Source of the DNA: Halorarius litoreus
GTDB lineage: Archaea > Halobacteriota > Halobacteria > Halobacteriales > Haloarculaceae
Direction: 5' to 3'
NCBI RefSeq assembly: GCF_024362405.1
Contig: NZ_CP101454.1
Span: forward strand, 1,674,001 to 1,738,000
Length of the DNA stretch: 64,000 nucleotides
The notes under the pieces were generated by a model that was given only the letters and a program-made list of their open reading frames with translations, was not told the origin of the DNA and did not search any database. The translations under genes were made by a program, and so were the position numbers. How positions within the stretch are numbered: position 1 is the stretch's first letter; each line of letters begins with the position of its first letter. Of this stretch, positions 9,015-16,920 are shown in pieces.

Positions 9015-9501
9015 ACTCGCGCTCCGCTCGTCTTCCGTGCTCCCACTCGTTGCACTCGCTGGAACTCCGCTGCGCGCCTCGTGCCTGCGGTGCTTGCGGG
9101 GTCGGGGGACGTCATCTCCCGGTACCCGGGACGGCCTCGCCCGTTCTAAGTCCGCCAGGATGTTGGCTGTGTCACTGAGCGTCGAGCGTGGTTGAACGGT
9201 GGTTCTCTACGGCCCGCCCCGCGCGTCGGACCGCCCGCCGCTTGCTCACGGTTCGCGCTGCTCACCGTTCGCATCGAGCCGCTCCCTACGGTCGCGTCTC
9301 GCTTCGCTCGCGACCGACCATTCCGGGCGTGCGGTGGCTCCCTTCGGTCGCCACCGTTCCGGGCTGAAGTGCATGTGCCCTCGACGCCAGCATTAAGCGC
9401 GCTTTCGGGCCTCGCAGGCTCGGCCGCGAAACCGGCTTAAAGCTGGCCGCTCGCGCCGGGCGGCCGCTTCCCGCGCGGTGCTGGTTGTGTCCCTTCTTAC
9501 G

Positions 9502-9556
9502 GCGCGCTCTCGCTCGCGCCCAGGGGGCGCTCGCGAAGGCGCGAGCGAGAGCGCGC
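9502..9556. repeat. 19-bp perfect inverted repeat
   Basis: GCGCGCTCTCGCTCGCGCC at 9502-9520 is exactly complementary to 9538-9556, with a 17-nt loop. It lies about 100 bp before the TFB start. It could form a cruciform or a very stable RNA stem. No flanking target duplication was seen. Confidence 0.6.
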
Positions 9557-9589
9557 AGTCGTGACTGGTCGGTCGTCGTGTGCTGAAAA

Positions 9590-9609
9590 CCCCCTGTAGG
9601 AGCAGGGGG
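9590..9609. repeat. 7-bp hairpin upstream of the TFB gene
   Basis: CCCCCTG (9590-9596) and CAGGGGG (9603-9609) around the loop TAGGAG, 43 nt before the TFB start. It might be a terminator for leftward or upstream transcription, or an element end. Confidence 0.4.
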
Positions 9610-9652
9610 CGTCGGGCGCTGTGGTGAGCGCCTTCGGTTGCGTGAACAACCA

Positions 9653-10699
9653 ATGTCTGTTAGTACCATCTTCGGTGAAGAAGGTTCGGACGAATCGAAA
9701 ACGAGTGAACGCGTCGACGTGCGGAACGTCGACTGGACGCCGACGTGCCCGGAGTGCGAGGGCCGTGTGGTGTCAGAGGACGTCGAAGCGGTGTGTGCGG
9801 ACTGCGGGTTGGTCGTGTCGATCGATGCCCTGGAGCGGAAGCCGGGGCTGAAGAGTCATGCCCCTACGAACACCGAGCGGAGTGGTGAGTGGGCGGTCGA
9901 GACGACGAATCAGCTCCGGACGGACAAGGGACTGCATACGACGTTCTTCCTGCAGACGGACGGGAAGGGGAAGCCGCTCTCGAGTGAGAAATACGAGCAG
10001 ATGCGGCGGCTCAGGAAGCGGCACAAGCGGTTCACGATGACGTCGGACCGTGACAAGCGGATGAACGAAGGGTTCCGTGATATCGGGATGCTCGGGGCGA
10101 ATCTCGAGTTGCCGGAGTACGTGACGACGCAGGCGTCGCGGTACCTCGAAGCGGCGAAGCGTGAGCGGCTGCCGGGCGGTCGGATGGCCTGGGAGTCGCT
10201 GGCGGCCGGTGCAGTGCTGTTAGCGGGGCGTGCAACCGGTGTGGAGCGGACGCCGGCCCAGATAGCCCGGTACGCAAAGACGAGCCGAGAGCGGGTGTGT
10301 GCGGCCGCACGGAAGATTCGGGTGCAGACGGACGTGGACGCGCCGGTGGTTCGTGAGCGCGCTGTGGAGACGGTCGTGAAGGAACTAGACGAGGCGGGCG
10401 TAGATCTCGAGACCGGGCTGGAGTTAGCGCGGATCGCGGAGCGCCTGATGGATGTGGCGGACGCCGAACCGGTTGGGCCAGGCACGCCGCGGTTGACCGT
10501 GGCGGGCGCGGCCGTGTACGTGGCCGACCGACGGACCGAGGGGAAAGCGGTGACGCAAGCTGAGGTCGTCGAGGCGGTGGAACAGACGCTTCCGTCGTCG
10601 AAGTCGAAGGTGAAGACCTACGCGCAGGAGCTGTACGAGGTGAGCGAGGGCCGGATTCAGTCGACGAGCGTCGTGGCCGGGCAGGTGTCGGCCGACTAA
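9653..10699 (+). CDS. tfb: Transcription initiation factor IIB
   Basis: 348 residues from the ATG at 9653. The N-terminal zinc ribbon (CPECEGRV...CADCGLVV, about 24-46) is followed by the B-finger/linker and two cyclin-like repeats (about 130-230 and 235-330), for example MAWESLAAGAVLLAGRATG and PRLTVAGAAVYVADRRTEG. TFB recruits RNA polymerase to TBP-bound promoters. Haloarchaea carry several tfb copies, and island copies are often divergent. Here the ribbon and the linker (SHAPTNTERSGEW) are clearly changed from the usual core form, so this is probably an accessory TFB of the mobile region. Confidence 0.92.
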   Translation: MSVSTIFGEEGSDESKTSERVDVRNVDWTPTCPECEGRVVSEDVEAVCADCGLVVSIDALERKPGLKSHAPTNTERSGEWAVETTNQLRTDKGLHTTFFLQTDGKGKPLSSEKYEQMRRLRKRHKRFTMTSDRDKRMNEGFRDIGMLGANLELPEYVTTQASRYLEAAKRERLPGGRMAWESLAAGAVLLAGRATGVERTPAQIARYAKTSRERVCAAARKIRVQTDVDAPVVRERAVETVVKELDEAGVDLETGLELARIAERLMDVADAEPVGPGTPRLTVAGAAVYVADRRTEGKAVTQAEVVEAVEQTLPSSKSKVKTYAQELYEVSEGRIQSTSVVAGQVSAD

Positions 10700-11164
10700 G
10701 GGGGCGAACCCCTTCGTTTCGTGTCCACAAGCCCCGCGCCCCACCGCCCCACCCTCCGCTCCGTGCTCGCTTGCTCACGGTTCACTGTTCGCGGGTCGCG
10801 ACGCTCCCCGCTCGCTACCGTGGCTTCCCTTCGGTCAGCCACGCGCCGTTCACCGCTCGCTGCCGAGGCGCTCGCGGGGCTCGCTGCCGAGGCGCTCGCT
10901 GCGCGCGCAGCCACGACCTCGATGCGGGACATTCGAGGCGAAAGCCTCGCCATCGCCGGAACGAGCGACTTCTACGGACTCTCAGACTCCTGGCCGCTGT
11001 GTTCTGATTCGGAGACGGACCAACGGTCTCCACCTCTCTCCGATGACGTGTCTTGCTCCTTGGTAGGGTAGTTCACCAAAACACGTGGCCTGATCGAGGG
11101 ACAGATGGAAGAACGAATAATTTTCCCAGGAAAATATTTGTCTCTCTGATGCGTAGCCTCCCCT
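10700..11164. other. 465-nt GC-rich spacer with a short direct repeat
   Basis: No gene is visible. The middle holds a 21-bp tandem duplication (10855-10899). The last 80 nt are AT-rich (around 11115-11150) and probably hold the promoter of the winged-helix gene at 11165. Confidence 0.4.
10855..10899. repeat. 21-bp direct repeat separated by 3 nt
   Basis: The same 21 bases, starting GCTCGCTGCCGAGG, occur at 10855-10875 and 10879-10899 with GGG between. It lies in low-complexity GC-rich DNA and is probably a local duplication. Confidence 0.6.
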
Positions 11165-11677
11165 ATGACCGAGACGTGGGATGACATCAACGAGCAGGTC
11201 AAAGCCGACTGGAAAGCCGACACCACGCCGTTCGAGCGGGTGTACGAAATCATCGAACAGACTCACGAGGGACAGTCGGCAGCCCAGATTGCCGAGCGGG
11301 CCCTTGTGAGCGAGCCGACGGCCCGTCGGCACTGCAAGTCGCTCGTGAACACCGGGTTCGCCGAGACGGACCAAGCCGGCCAAACAACGCTGTACAAGCG
11401 CAACAGCGACCGGGTGCTGATGTCCCGGATCCGCGAGCTTCGTGAGGATGCGGATCGAACGGAATTGCTTGACGGAATCAAGGAGATGAAAGCCGAGATC
11501 CGGCGCTACGAGGACCGCTACGACGTGGTGTCACCGGAAGAACTCGCCCAGCAACTCGACGCCGATGAGACGGAGGGCTGGGACGACCTCACCGCGTGGC
11601 GAACGACGCGGCAGAATCTCGCCGTCGCTCAGGCTGCCCTCGCGTACGACGAAGCCAGCCACCAACTCGCTGTATGA
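11165..11677 (+). CDS. Winged-helix regulator of a haloarchaeal two-gene module
   Basis: 170 residues. A winged helix (about 22-80) includes QSAAQIAERALVSEPTARRH and LVNTGFAETDQAGQTTLY, followed by a long charged helix (RIRELREDADRTELLDGIKE) suited to dimerisation. The stop overlaps the ATG of the next gene by 4 nt (11674-11677), so the two are coupled. The same kind of pair is common in haloarchaeal islands. A toxin-antitoxin or regulator-effector role is possible but not shown. Confidence 0.75.
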   Translation: MTETWDDINEQVKADWKADTTPFERVYEIIEQTHEGQSAAQIAERALVSEPTARRHCKSLVNTGFAETDQAGQTTLYKRNSDRVLMSRIRELREDADRTELLDGIKEMKAEIRRYEDRYDVVSPEELAQQLDADETEGWDDLTAWRTTRQNLAVAQAALAYDEASHQLAV

Positions 11678-12126
11678 GCAACGCCGACCGAGCCGGCGAG
11701 TTCGGGCCGATCTATCTCCCAGCGCTCCGACGGATTCGTGACTGCTGGCTCGAACTCGAACCACTCGTCGACACAACCTCGTACGATGATGTCGTCGCGC
11801 CAACGGAACTACAGATCAGTCTTAGCGATGGGCTCGGCGACGCCGAGAGCGCTCGGCTCGATATCCAGTGGAGCGAGCTGGGAATGTATTCGTTTCAGTA
11901 CGTCGATAGCGATGACGTGAACTGGCGGTTCGATCGCCATCCGCATACACACTCCCCCGAGATTCACTTTCATCCCCCGCCCGACGCCGCCACGACGGCG
12001 GCCGAGTCGTCCTGTATCGATGTGACCGAGGTCACACTCGTGACTCGTGCAGTCCACGCGATGTGGCGAGCAGCGTACGAGGACGACGACCTCGACCAGC
12101 TGAATCGCGCATCCAACCCGCCGTAA
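11674..12126 (+). CDS. Small conserved haloarchaeal protein coupled to the winged-helix gene
   Basis: 150 residues from the ATG at 11674. An N-terminal helical segment is followed by a beta-rich core with the signature WRFDRHPHTHSPEIHFHPPP (about 87-106), rich in His and Pro, then a C-terminal helix. No catalytic motif is known to me; the clustered His residues could bind metal. A degraded relative lies at 6459-6714, so the family is present twice in the window. It overlaps the regulator gene by 4 nt. Confidence 0.7.
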   Translation: MSNADRAGEFGPIYLPALRRIRDCWLELEPLVDTTSYDDVVAPTELQISLSDGLGDAESARLDIQWSELGMYSFQYVDSDDVNWRFDRHPHTHSPEIHFHPPPDAATTAAESSCIDVTEVTLVTRAVHAMWRAAYEDDDLDQLNRASNPP

Positions 12127-12137
12127 CTGACACCTGC

Positions 12138-12746
12138 CTACTGTGGGCTCTCTGAGCGACCGTCGAACAGTGCGGTAAACCGTGTCAACAGTGCAAGCAC
12201 GATGGCGATTCCGAGTGTCGGATACTCGACGCTGACGACCATCCACTTCAACGATTCTGCTGTGTTCATGAGACCGATCAGGATGGTCGCGTAGTCGTCG
12301 GGATTTGTATAGATCAGGATGACCCAGAGGTTCTCCAGCGAATCAAGCAGGCGAGAGACGACCGTCAAGCCCATCCCAATCTTCGGTATCAGGACGAGCC
12401 TGTCGTGGGCTGCCAGCGTCTTCAGAGAAAGCGAATGGAGTGAGAAAAACAAGAAGAACCCTGCGACGATGAAGATGTAATCGAGGACCGAGAGAAGCAT
12501 GACAGAGCCTATGACTGGTTCGAAGGCCTGCAGTATCGTGTCCACTTCCGCCCGGCTCGTCGCCCCCTGCAACTCTGCAGTGGAGTAGCCGGACGTCTCG
12601 ATCCGGCGAGTCACCGGGACGAATCCCAGCGCAATCACGCCGACAAAGGTACAAAACGAGACAACGGCGACGACACCGTGGGTTCTAGCTGAGAGAGCAG
12701 CCGCATACCGTTCGAACGGGCGAAATAGTGCACCCAGCCATTGCAT
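12138..12746 (-). CDS. Small multi-pass membrane protein
   Basis: 202 residues from the ATG at 12746 (a GTG at 12764 would add six). Four to five hydrophobic helices are visible, including GVVAVVSFCTFVGVIALGF, SVLDYIFIVAGFFLFFS and LGIAIVLALLTRF. The gene ends 11 nt from the stop of the convergent 11674-12126 gene. No family was recognised. Confidence 0.6.
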   Translation of the reverse strand: MQWLGALFRPFERYAAALSARTHGVVAVVSFCTFVGVIALGFVPVTRRIETSGYSTAELQGATSRAEVDTILQAFEPVIGSVMLLSVLDYIFIVAGFFLFFSLHSLSLKTLAAHDRLVLIPKIGMGLTVVSRLLDSLENLWVILIYTNPDDYATILIGLMNTAESLKWMVVSVEYPTLGIAIVLALLTRFTALFDGRSESPQ

Positions 12747-12979
12747 GCCAGAATCTGACTGCACTCACGTTCCGTTACTCGATATACTCATCGCTCAACA
12801 ATTCCCGGTTTTACGGTAATGGTGAGTTGACAGGCAAGACAGCGATGGCCGACTCGATTGGTGGATCGACAGCTGCGCGGTGGAATGACGATGGGGTGCT
12901 GGGTTCTTGTTGTGTGTCTTACTGGTCTGCGGGTGGGATGCCGCTGTGTGATAGAGGTACCACGCTGGTAGTCTGAATA

Positions 12980-14527
12980 CTACGAGAGGTCCCAATCGGC
13001 AAGTGAGCCGCTGCGAGCGATTCGGTCGATCTCGGTGTTGAGGTCTTGCGGAGAAATGCCCTCCTGAACGGCATATTTCAGATATTGTGTGAGTAATCGT
13101 GACAGCAGTTGCCGTGAGTATTCCTGAATCGTGGCTGGGTGTTGACTCGCTAGAGGGTCATGGTTTGCTGCCTCGATGATCTCTGCGACAGTCTGGTTTT
13201 CATGGACGATGTCTCCTCGGATACCATACAGCTGCTGCATGAAGCGATAGACCTCGTCTTTTGACCACGAGCGCCGTTTGTACTCGACGCCTTCAAGCAG
13301 AATACCCGACCGCAGTCCGATGCGGAAGCTGTATGAGGAGCCCCTCACGTCGTTCAGCAGAAGATTCTCAATCGCAATTATACAATCCAATACCGCGTCC
13401 TCGACTGAGTCTCGCTCATACATGTCGTTATACCGTTCGAGCGGCCGGTGGAACTCGCCGGAGTTGGAAGCGATTCGGTTTGCATACTCTGCCCAGAATG
13501 TCTCGAGAGATGCAATTCGCGACGCGTCGAGTGTCGCGACATCTCCATCTCTATCTCGACGGTCGACGCGAACCTGGTTTACAACATCAACGGCAAGATC
13601 CCGATACCTGAGCGGTCCTGGAGCCGTGACGTAACCGCCTTCGAACTCAGGGTTCGAGAATGGGTACAGTAGGCGAAGGCAGCATTCGAGCGTGTCGATG
13701 ACGTCGTCGACGAAGCTCTGAACGACATTGTGTGAGACGCGGTCATTCGGTCGGAGATGAACACTAGCGAGGGTGCGTTCATCGCCGAGTGGATGGTCAA
13801 TATTAGCTCGGAACTCTCGATAAGTCCCTCGTCGCGACAGCTCAATACGAAGGAGGTAATCTGGTGTGTACTTTTGGCCGAGACTGGGCCTCGGTTCCGG
13901 CCCTGCATCCTTGGCGAATGTGGCCATCCCGTTTTGCTCCAGAGTGTTTGGCTTGCCGATTTCGATCCCTGTGACAGTGTATGGTCCCTCAAATTCGATG
14001 TCAAACTGCGTATCGGCGTCGAGCGTGACCTGCTCGTTGTCTACGAAGCTGATTCCCCACATCGGAACCAGAATCGTATATCTGGGGCGATCTGAGAGCC
14101 GAGGCTCGAAATTCTCCTCGTACGCGGTGGCAAATGCCTCCTCGGAGAACGTTACGTCGCCTGCATAGTCCATCACAAGGCCAGCGAAGTCAATACAGGC
14201 CTCGACCAAGCGGGGGTGGAGATCATGGTGGGTGTGCCGGCCATTGCCCTCCTCATCGATGGTCATCGTGGGTTCGATATCAACCTCGAGTGCGTCGGCA
14301 ATCTGCCCGGCTACATCTTCGAATGGCGTCGGTTCAACCGCTATGTCGTCCTCCAGGAGCAGCGAAGGCCGGGGATATCCCTCCTCTGTCAGCACCGTGA
14401 AAAACCCACTCTCAGCGGCGAGGTATGTCCCGGACGGAATCTCGGCAACTTGCTCTGAGAGTTGTTCGATGTACGATCTGGTCGCTTCTCGCATCGCGTC
14501 GCGGACCTCTGCTCCGAGGTCGGTCAT
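12980..14527 (-). CDS. HEPN-domain protein (ApeA-like), probable RNase effector
   Basis: 515 residues from the ATG at 14527. The first ~300 residues are acidic and beta-rich without a known motif. The C-terminal part (about 370-500) is helical and carries RGDIVHEN, with R437 and H442 forming the Rx4H motif of HEPN ribonucleases. The segment DAVLDCIIAIENLLL before it fits the first HEPN helices. HEPN proteins of this layout act in abortive infection by cutting RNA. It lies 312 nt from a divergent winged-helix gene and the Dpt-like operon. Defence function is inferred. Confidence 0.6.
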   Translation of the reverse strand: MTDLGAEVRDAMREATRSYIEQLSEQVAEIPSGTYLAAESGFFTVLTEEGYPRPSLLLEDDIAVEPTPFEDVAGQIADALEVDIEPTMTIDEEGNGRHTHHDLHPRLVEACIDFAGLVMDYAGDVTFSEEAFATAYEENFEPRLSDRPRYTILVPMWGISFVDNEQVTLDADTQFDIEFEGPYTVTGIEIGKPNTLEQNGMATFAKDAGPEPRPSLGQKYTPDYLLRIELSRRGTYREFRANIDHPLGDERTLASVHLRPNDRVSHNVVQSFVDDVIDTLECCLRLLYPFSNPEFEGGYVTAPGPLRYRDLAVDVVNQVRVDRRDRDGDVATLDASRIASLETFWAEYANRIASNSGEFHRPLERYNDMYERDSVEDAVLDCIIAIENLLLNDVRGSSYSFRIGLRSGILLEGVEYKRRSWSKDEVYRFMQQLYGIRGDIVHENQTVAEIIEAANHDPLASQHPATIQEYSRQLLSRLLTQYLKYAVQEGISPQDLNTEIDRIARSGSLADWDLS

Positions 14528-14556
14528 TATCTGTCCTAATGTGGAGTGCCCGGGTA

Positions 14557-14562
14557 TATGCA
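14557..14562 (-). promoter_or_regulatory. TATA box of the HEPN gene
   Basis: CATATA on the minus strand lies 27-30 nt upstream of the ATG at 14527, which fits a leaderless haloarchaeal promoter and supports that start. Confidence 0.45.
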
Positions 14563-14838
14563 CCGGTCGTGCAGGCTTCAACTAGCCATTCGAGTGGCTA
14601 TGGCCTCCTGGCCTCGTTCTGGCAGCGTCCAACAAAGAGTGGAGTTAACCCAACCTCTTGAAAAGTTACTGAATTAACATTTTGTGCCTCCGATTCGGGA
14701 TTACCGCTCGAGTAAGTTGCTGTTGAATTGAGACGAGTTCGTCGATTTCTATACTACCGTTTCCACTGCAATAAACATCGACAAATTATCAGCTAACTTG
14801 AAAGAATTTAGTGGTTTCTTCGCAAACGAACAGACGGA

Positions 14839-15075
14839 ATGACACCACCTGTCAAACGCGATTCGCATCGGGGTCGGGTCGTCAGCGTTCTCTCCACCAC
14901 CGACTGGATGGACTGTCACGAGATCGCCGCCGAACTCAACTGGAGTGTGTCGAGTGCGTCAAGCGTGTTATCGGACATCTATCGCCCCGGATACGTAGAA
15001 CGACGCGAGAAGGACCGAGAGTTCGGCGATGAGACGTACGAATACCGATTGGATGAGACGGTCCGGCTGAAGTAG
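14839..15075 (+). CDS. Small winged-helix protein, possible regulator of the Dpt-like operon
   Basis: 78 residues from the ATG at 14839, with an AATTTA TATA-like box at 14805-14810. Almost the whole protein is one winged helix (VSVLSTTDWMDCHEIAAEL, then SVSSASSVLSDIYRPGYVER). It ends 98 nt before the dptF-like gene on the same strand. An inverted repeat in that 98-nt gap could be its operator. Regulation of the operon is inferred from position. Confidence 0.7.
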   Translation: MTPPVKRDSHRGRVVSVLSTTDWMDCHEIAAELNWSVSSASSVLSDIYRPGYVERREKDREFGDETYEYRLDETVRLK

Positions 15076-15120
15076 ACAGGGGTGGATGTCTTCGTGTTGA
15101 TGAGCAGCATACTTTCTTAT

Positions 15121-15156
15121 CATTTGATCATCTATCCCAGTTAACCCGATCAAATG
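15121..15156 (+). promoter_or_regulatory. 9-bp inverted repeat in front of the dptF-like gene
   Basis: CATTTGATC (15121-15129) and GATCAAATG (15148-15156) are perfect reverse complements with an 18-nt spacer. The second arm ends 16 nt before the ATG at 15173, and an AT-rich TTTCTTATC lies just upstream. This is a good operator candidate for the Dpt-like operon. Confidence 0.55.
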
Positions 15157-15172
15157 GAGACAATGCGAAGTG

Positions 15173-16918
15173 ATGACTGAAACTCAAAAGTCAGATTCCC
15201 TCTACGAACTGCTCAAATCATGCCAATTGGGCGAATCAGGAAGTATCGTTGGCTCTCACCTGGATCGTAACCAACTCCGCAAGGAGCTGTATGTCCGAAC
15301 CCAAGAGGACGAACTCGTTGAGAAATTCTTCGTCGAAAACTACCACGCCGACGGGAAACTCCTCATCCTGACTGGGAGCGCAGGCGACGGGAAGAGCGCA
15401 CTACTATCTCGTGCCTACGAGGAGGCATCAGATGCCGGCATCAATGCCTTGACGCCGGACTGTATGCATATGGACGCCACTGCGTCGACCAAGAAACACG
15501 AAACATACGTCGAGGAACTATCCTCATTCCTCGATTCTGTGATCGGTGACCAGCGACAGGGTGGCCCACGAAAAGGGCTAGCGATCAACCTTGGGCTTGC
15601 GATTGACTTTTTCGACCGACAAGGGAAGGACACGGACTACCCCGATATCTGGGATGCGATAGACAAGGTGCGTGCTCGCCCAAGAGTAGAGACCGATGAT
15701 ATTCTCGCGATCAATCTCAGCCATAGGCAAACCTACGAGACAGCTCCCGACAGACTGGGGTCAGGGCTACTCCAGGAAATCGTCGAACGGTTCGACGCTA
15801 CGGATCCAGAGAGCCCCTTCTATGACGCATACCAGCACGAGCTGAGCGACTGCCCATCCAGTGAGAAATGCCCGCTTCGATACAACATTGAGCAGTTCGC
15901 GGATGAAGAGACGCGGTCGCGGGTCGTCGAATTAATAGCAGCAAGCAGTATTCTCCACAATAGCTACCTAAATCCGCGCGAAATCCTTCACCAAGTATCT
16001 TCGATCCTACTTCCGCAGTCCTTACAGGAATACGATCACCCCGACGCGATCTGTCCGATTGGCCGTGCAGTGAATTACAACGCGAAGATCGACAGTCAAG
16101 GGCTGATTTGGAACGCTCTATTCACACAGATAGGGGGCGATGGCGACGCGGAAAACAGCTATCTCGACCCAGCAGCACTTGCGGGGCTCGAAACCGACCA
16201 GCTCGTGTTAAACTGGACAGCTGATTCGAGTAATTTGGAACTTCAGGTCGGCGATACCCACACGATAAAATGGGACGGCTCGAGCGACCAGATCCGCACT
16301 GCGCTTCGCATGCGATATCTGAAGGATGGCCAGGGAGAGGAACCACTGTCTCAGTGGTCGTGGTTCCGGGAATTTGCAGGTGCCCTCGCGTTCCTCCAAC
16401 ACGAGGATCTAACCGAGGCTGATCAACAACTTCGAACTCACACGCAGAACCTCTTTGGAACTGTCAAGAAAGCACTCCGTGGTTGGACGGGCTCCACTCG
16501 TCAATCGAACCAGATCGAGTTTGTTGACGGTGTTCGCTCAACGGACTACCGCTTTCTCTCCGAATGGAACGATCCGACAATTGACCCGAAGCAGTCATCG
16601 GAGCGAACGCGGAGCGAAAGTTTACCCGGCCAACTCTGGCTGGTGCTCGAACCACAACAGATGCAGGCCAATCAGAACCAAATCCCAGTCCCGATCCGAT
16701 TCGGATTATACCTCCTGATGAAACGAATCATCCGAGGCTACAGCCCGAACTCACGCGACCTCGAGCAATCCGAAGGCATTCGCCTGATTCACTCGCGACT
16801 GTCTGAATTCACACAGAAAGACCAGATTGTGAGCGTTATCGACAAAAGCGGAGATGAACTCGTTCACTTAGAGCGTGGCGAGCTGGGAAGCATCGAAATC
16901 GCTGACAGAGGTGGATAA
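15173..16918 (+). CDS. dptF: DptF-like ATPase (phosphorothioation-dependent restriction family)
   Basis: 581 residues from the ATG at 15173 (a GTG three bases earlier is possible). The N terminus LYELLKSCQLGESGSI and the following basic stretch lead to a P-loop GSAGDGKSALL (about 69-79), with a long C-terminal region of unknown fold. Size, P-loop position and its place as first gene of a three-gene run ending in a giant FtsK-like protein match DptF of DndFGH/DptFGH restriction, in which DptF is an ATPase. The stop is 2 nt before the next ATG. No dnd sulfur-modification gene is in the window, so the substrate may differ. Named from remembered family features, not from a search. Confidence 0.65.
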   Translation: MTETQKSDSLYELLKSCQLGESGSIVGSHLDRNQLRKELYVRTQEDELVEKFFVENYHADGKLLILTGSAGDGKSALLSRAYEEASDAGINALTPDCMHMDATASTKKHETYVEELSSFLDSVIGDQRQGGPRKGLAINLGLAIDFFDRQGKDTDYPDIWDAIDKVRARPRVETDDILAINLSHRQTYETAPDRLGSGLLQEIVERFDATDPESPFYDAYQHELSDCPSSEKCPLRYNIEQFADEETRSRVVELIAASSILHNSYLNPREILHQVSSILLPQSLQEYDHPDAICPIGRAVNYNAKIDSQGLIWNALFTQIGGDGDAENSYLDPAALAGLETDQLVLNWTADSSNLELQVGDTHTIKWDGSSDQIRTALRMRYLKDGQGEEPLSQWSWFREFAGALAFLQHEDLTEADQQLRTHTQNLFGTVKKALRGWTGSTRQSNQIEFVDGVRSTDYRFLSEWNDPTIDPKQSSERTRSESLPGQLWLVLEPQQMQANQNQIPVPIRFGLYLLMKRIIRGYSPNSRDLEQSEGIRLIHSRLSEFTQKDQIVSVIDKSGDELVHLERGELGSIEIADRGG

Positions 16919-16920
16919 TA

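Larger units (their letters stand above)
8916..9652. other. 737-nt GC-rich spacer with three perfect hairpins
   Basis: No convincing gene was found here. The stretch is a patchwork of CGCTCG/GAGCG-type sequence common between haloarchaeal genes. It contains three perfect inverted repeats, at 8992-9014, 9502-9556 and 9590-9609, listed separately. Open frames in it translate to Arg/Ala/Pro-rich low-complexity peptides. Confidence 0.4.
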
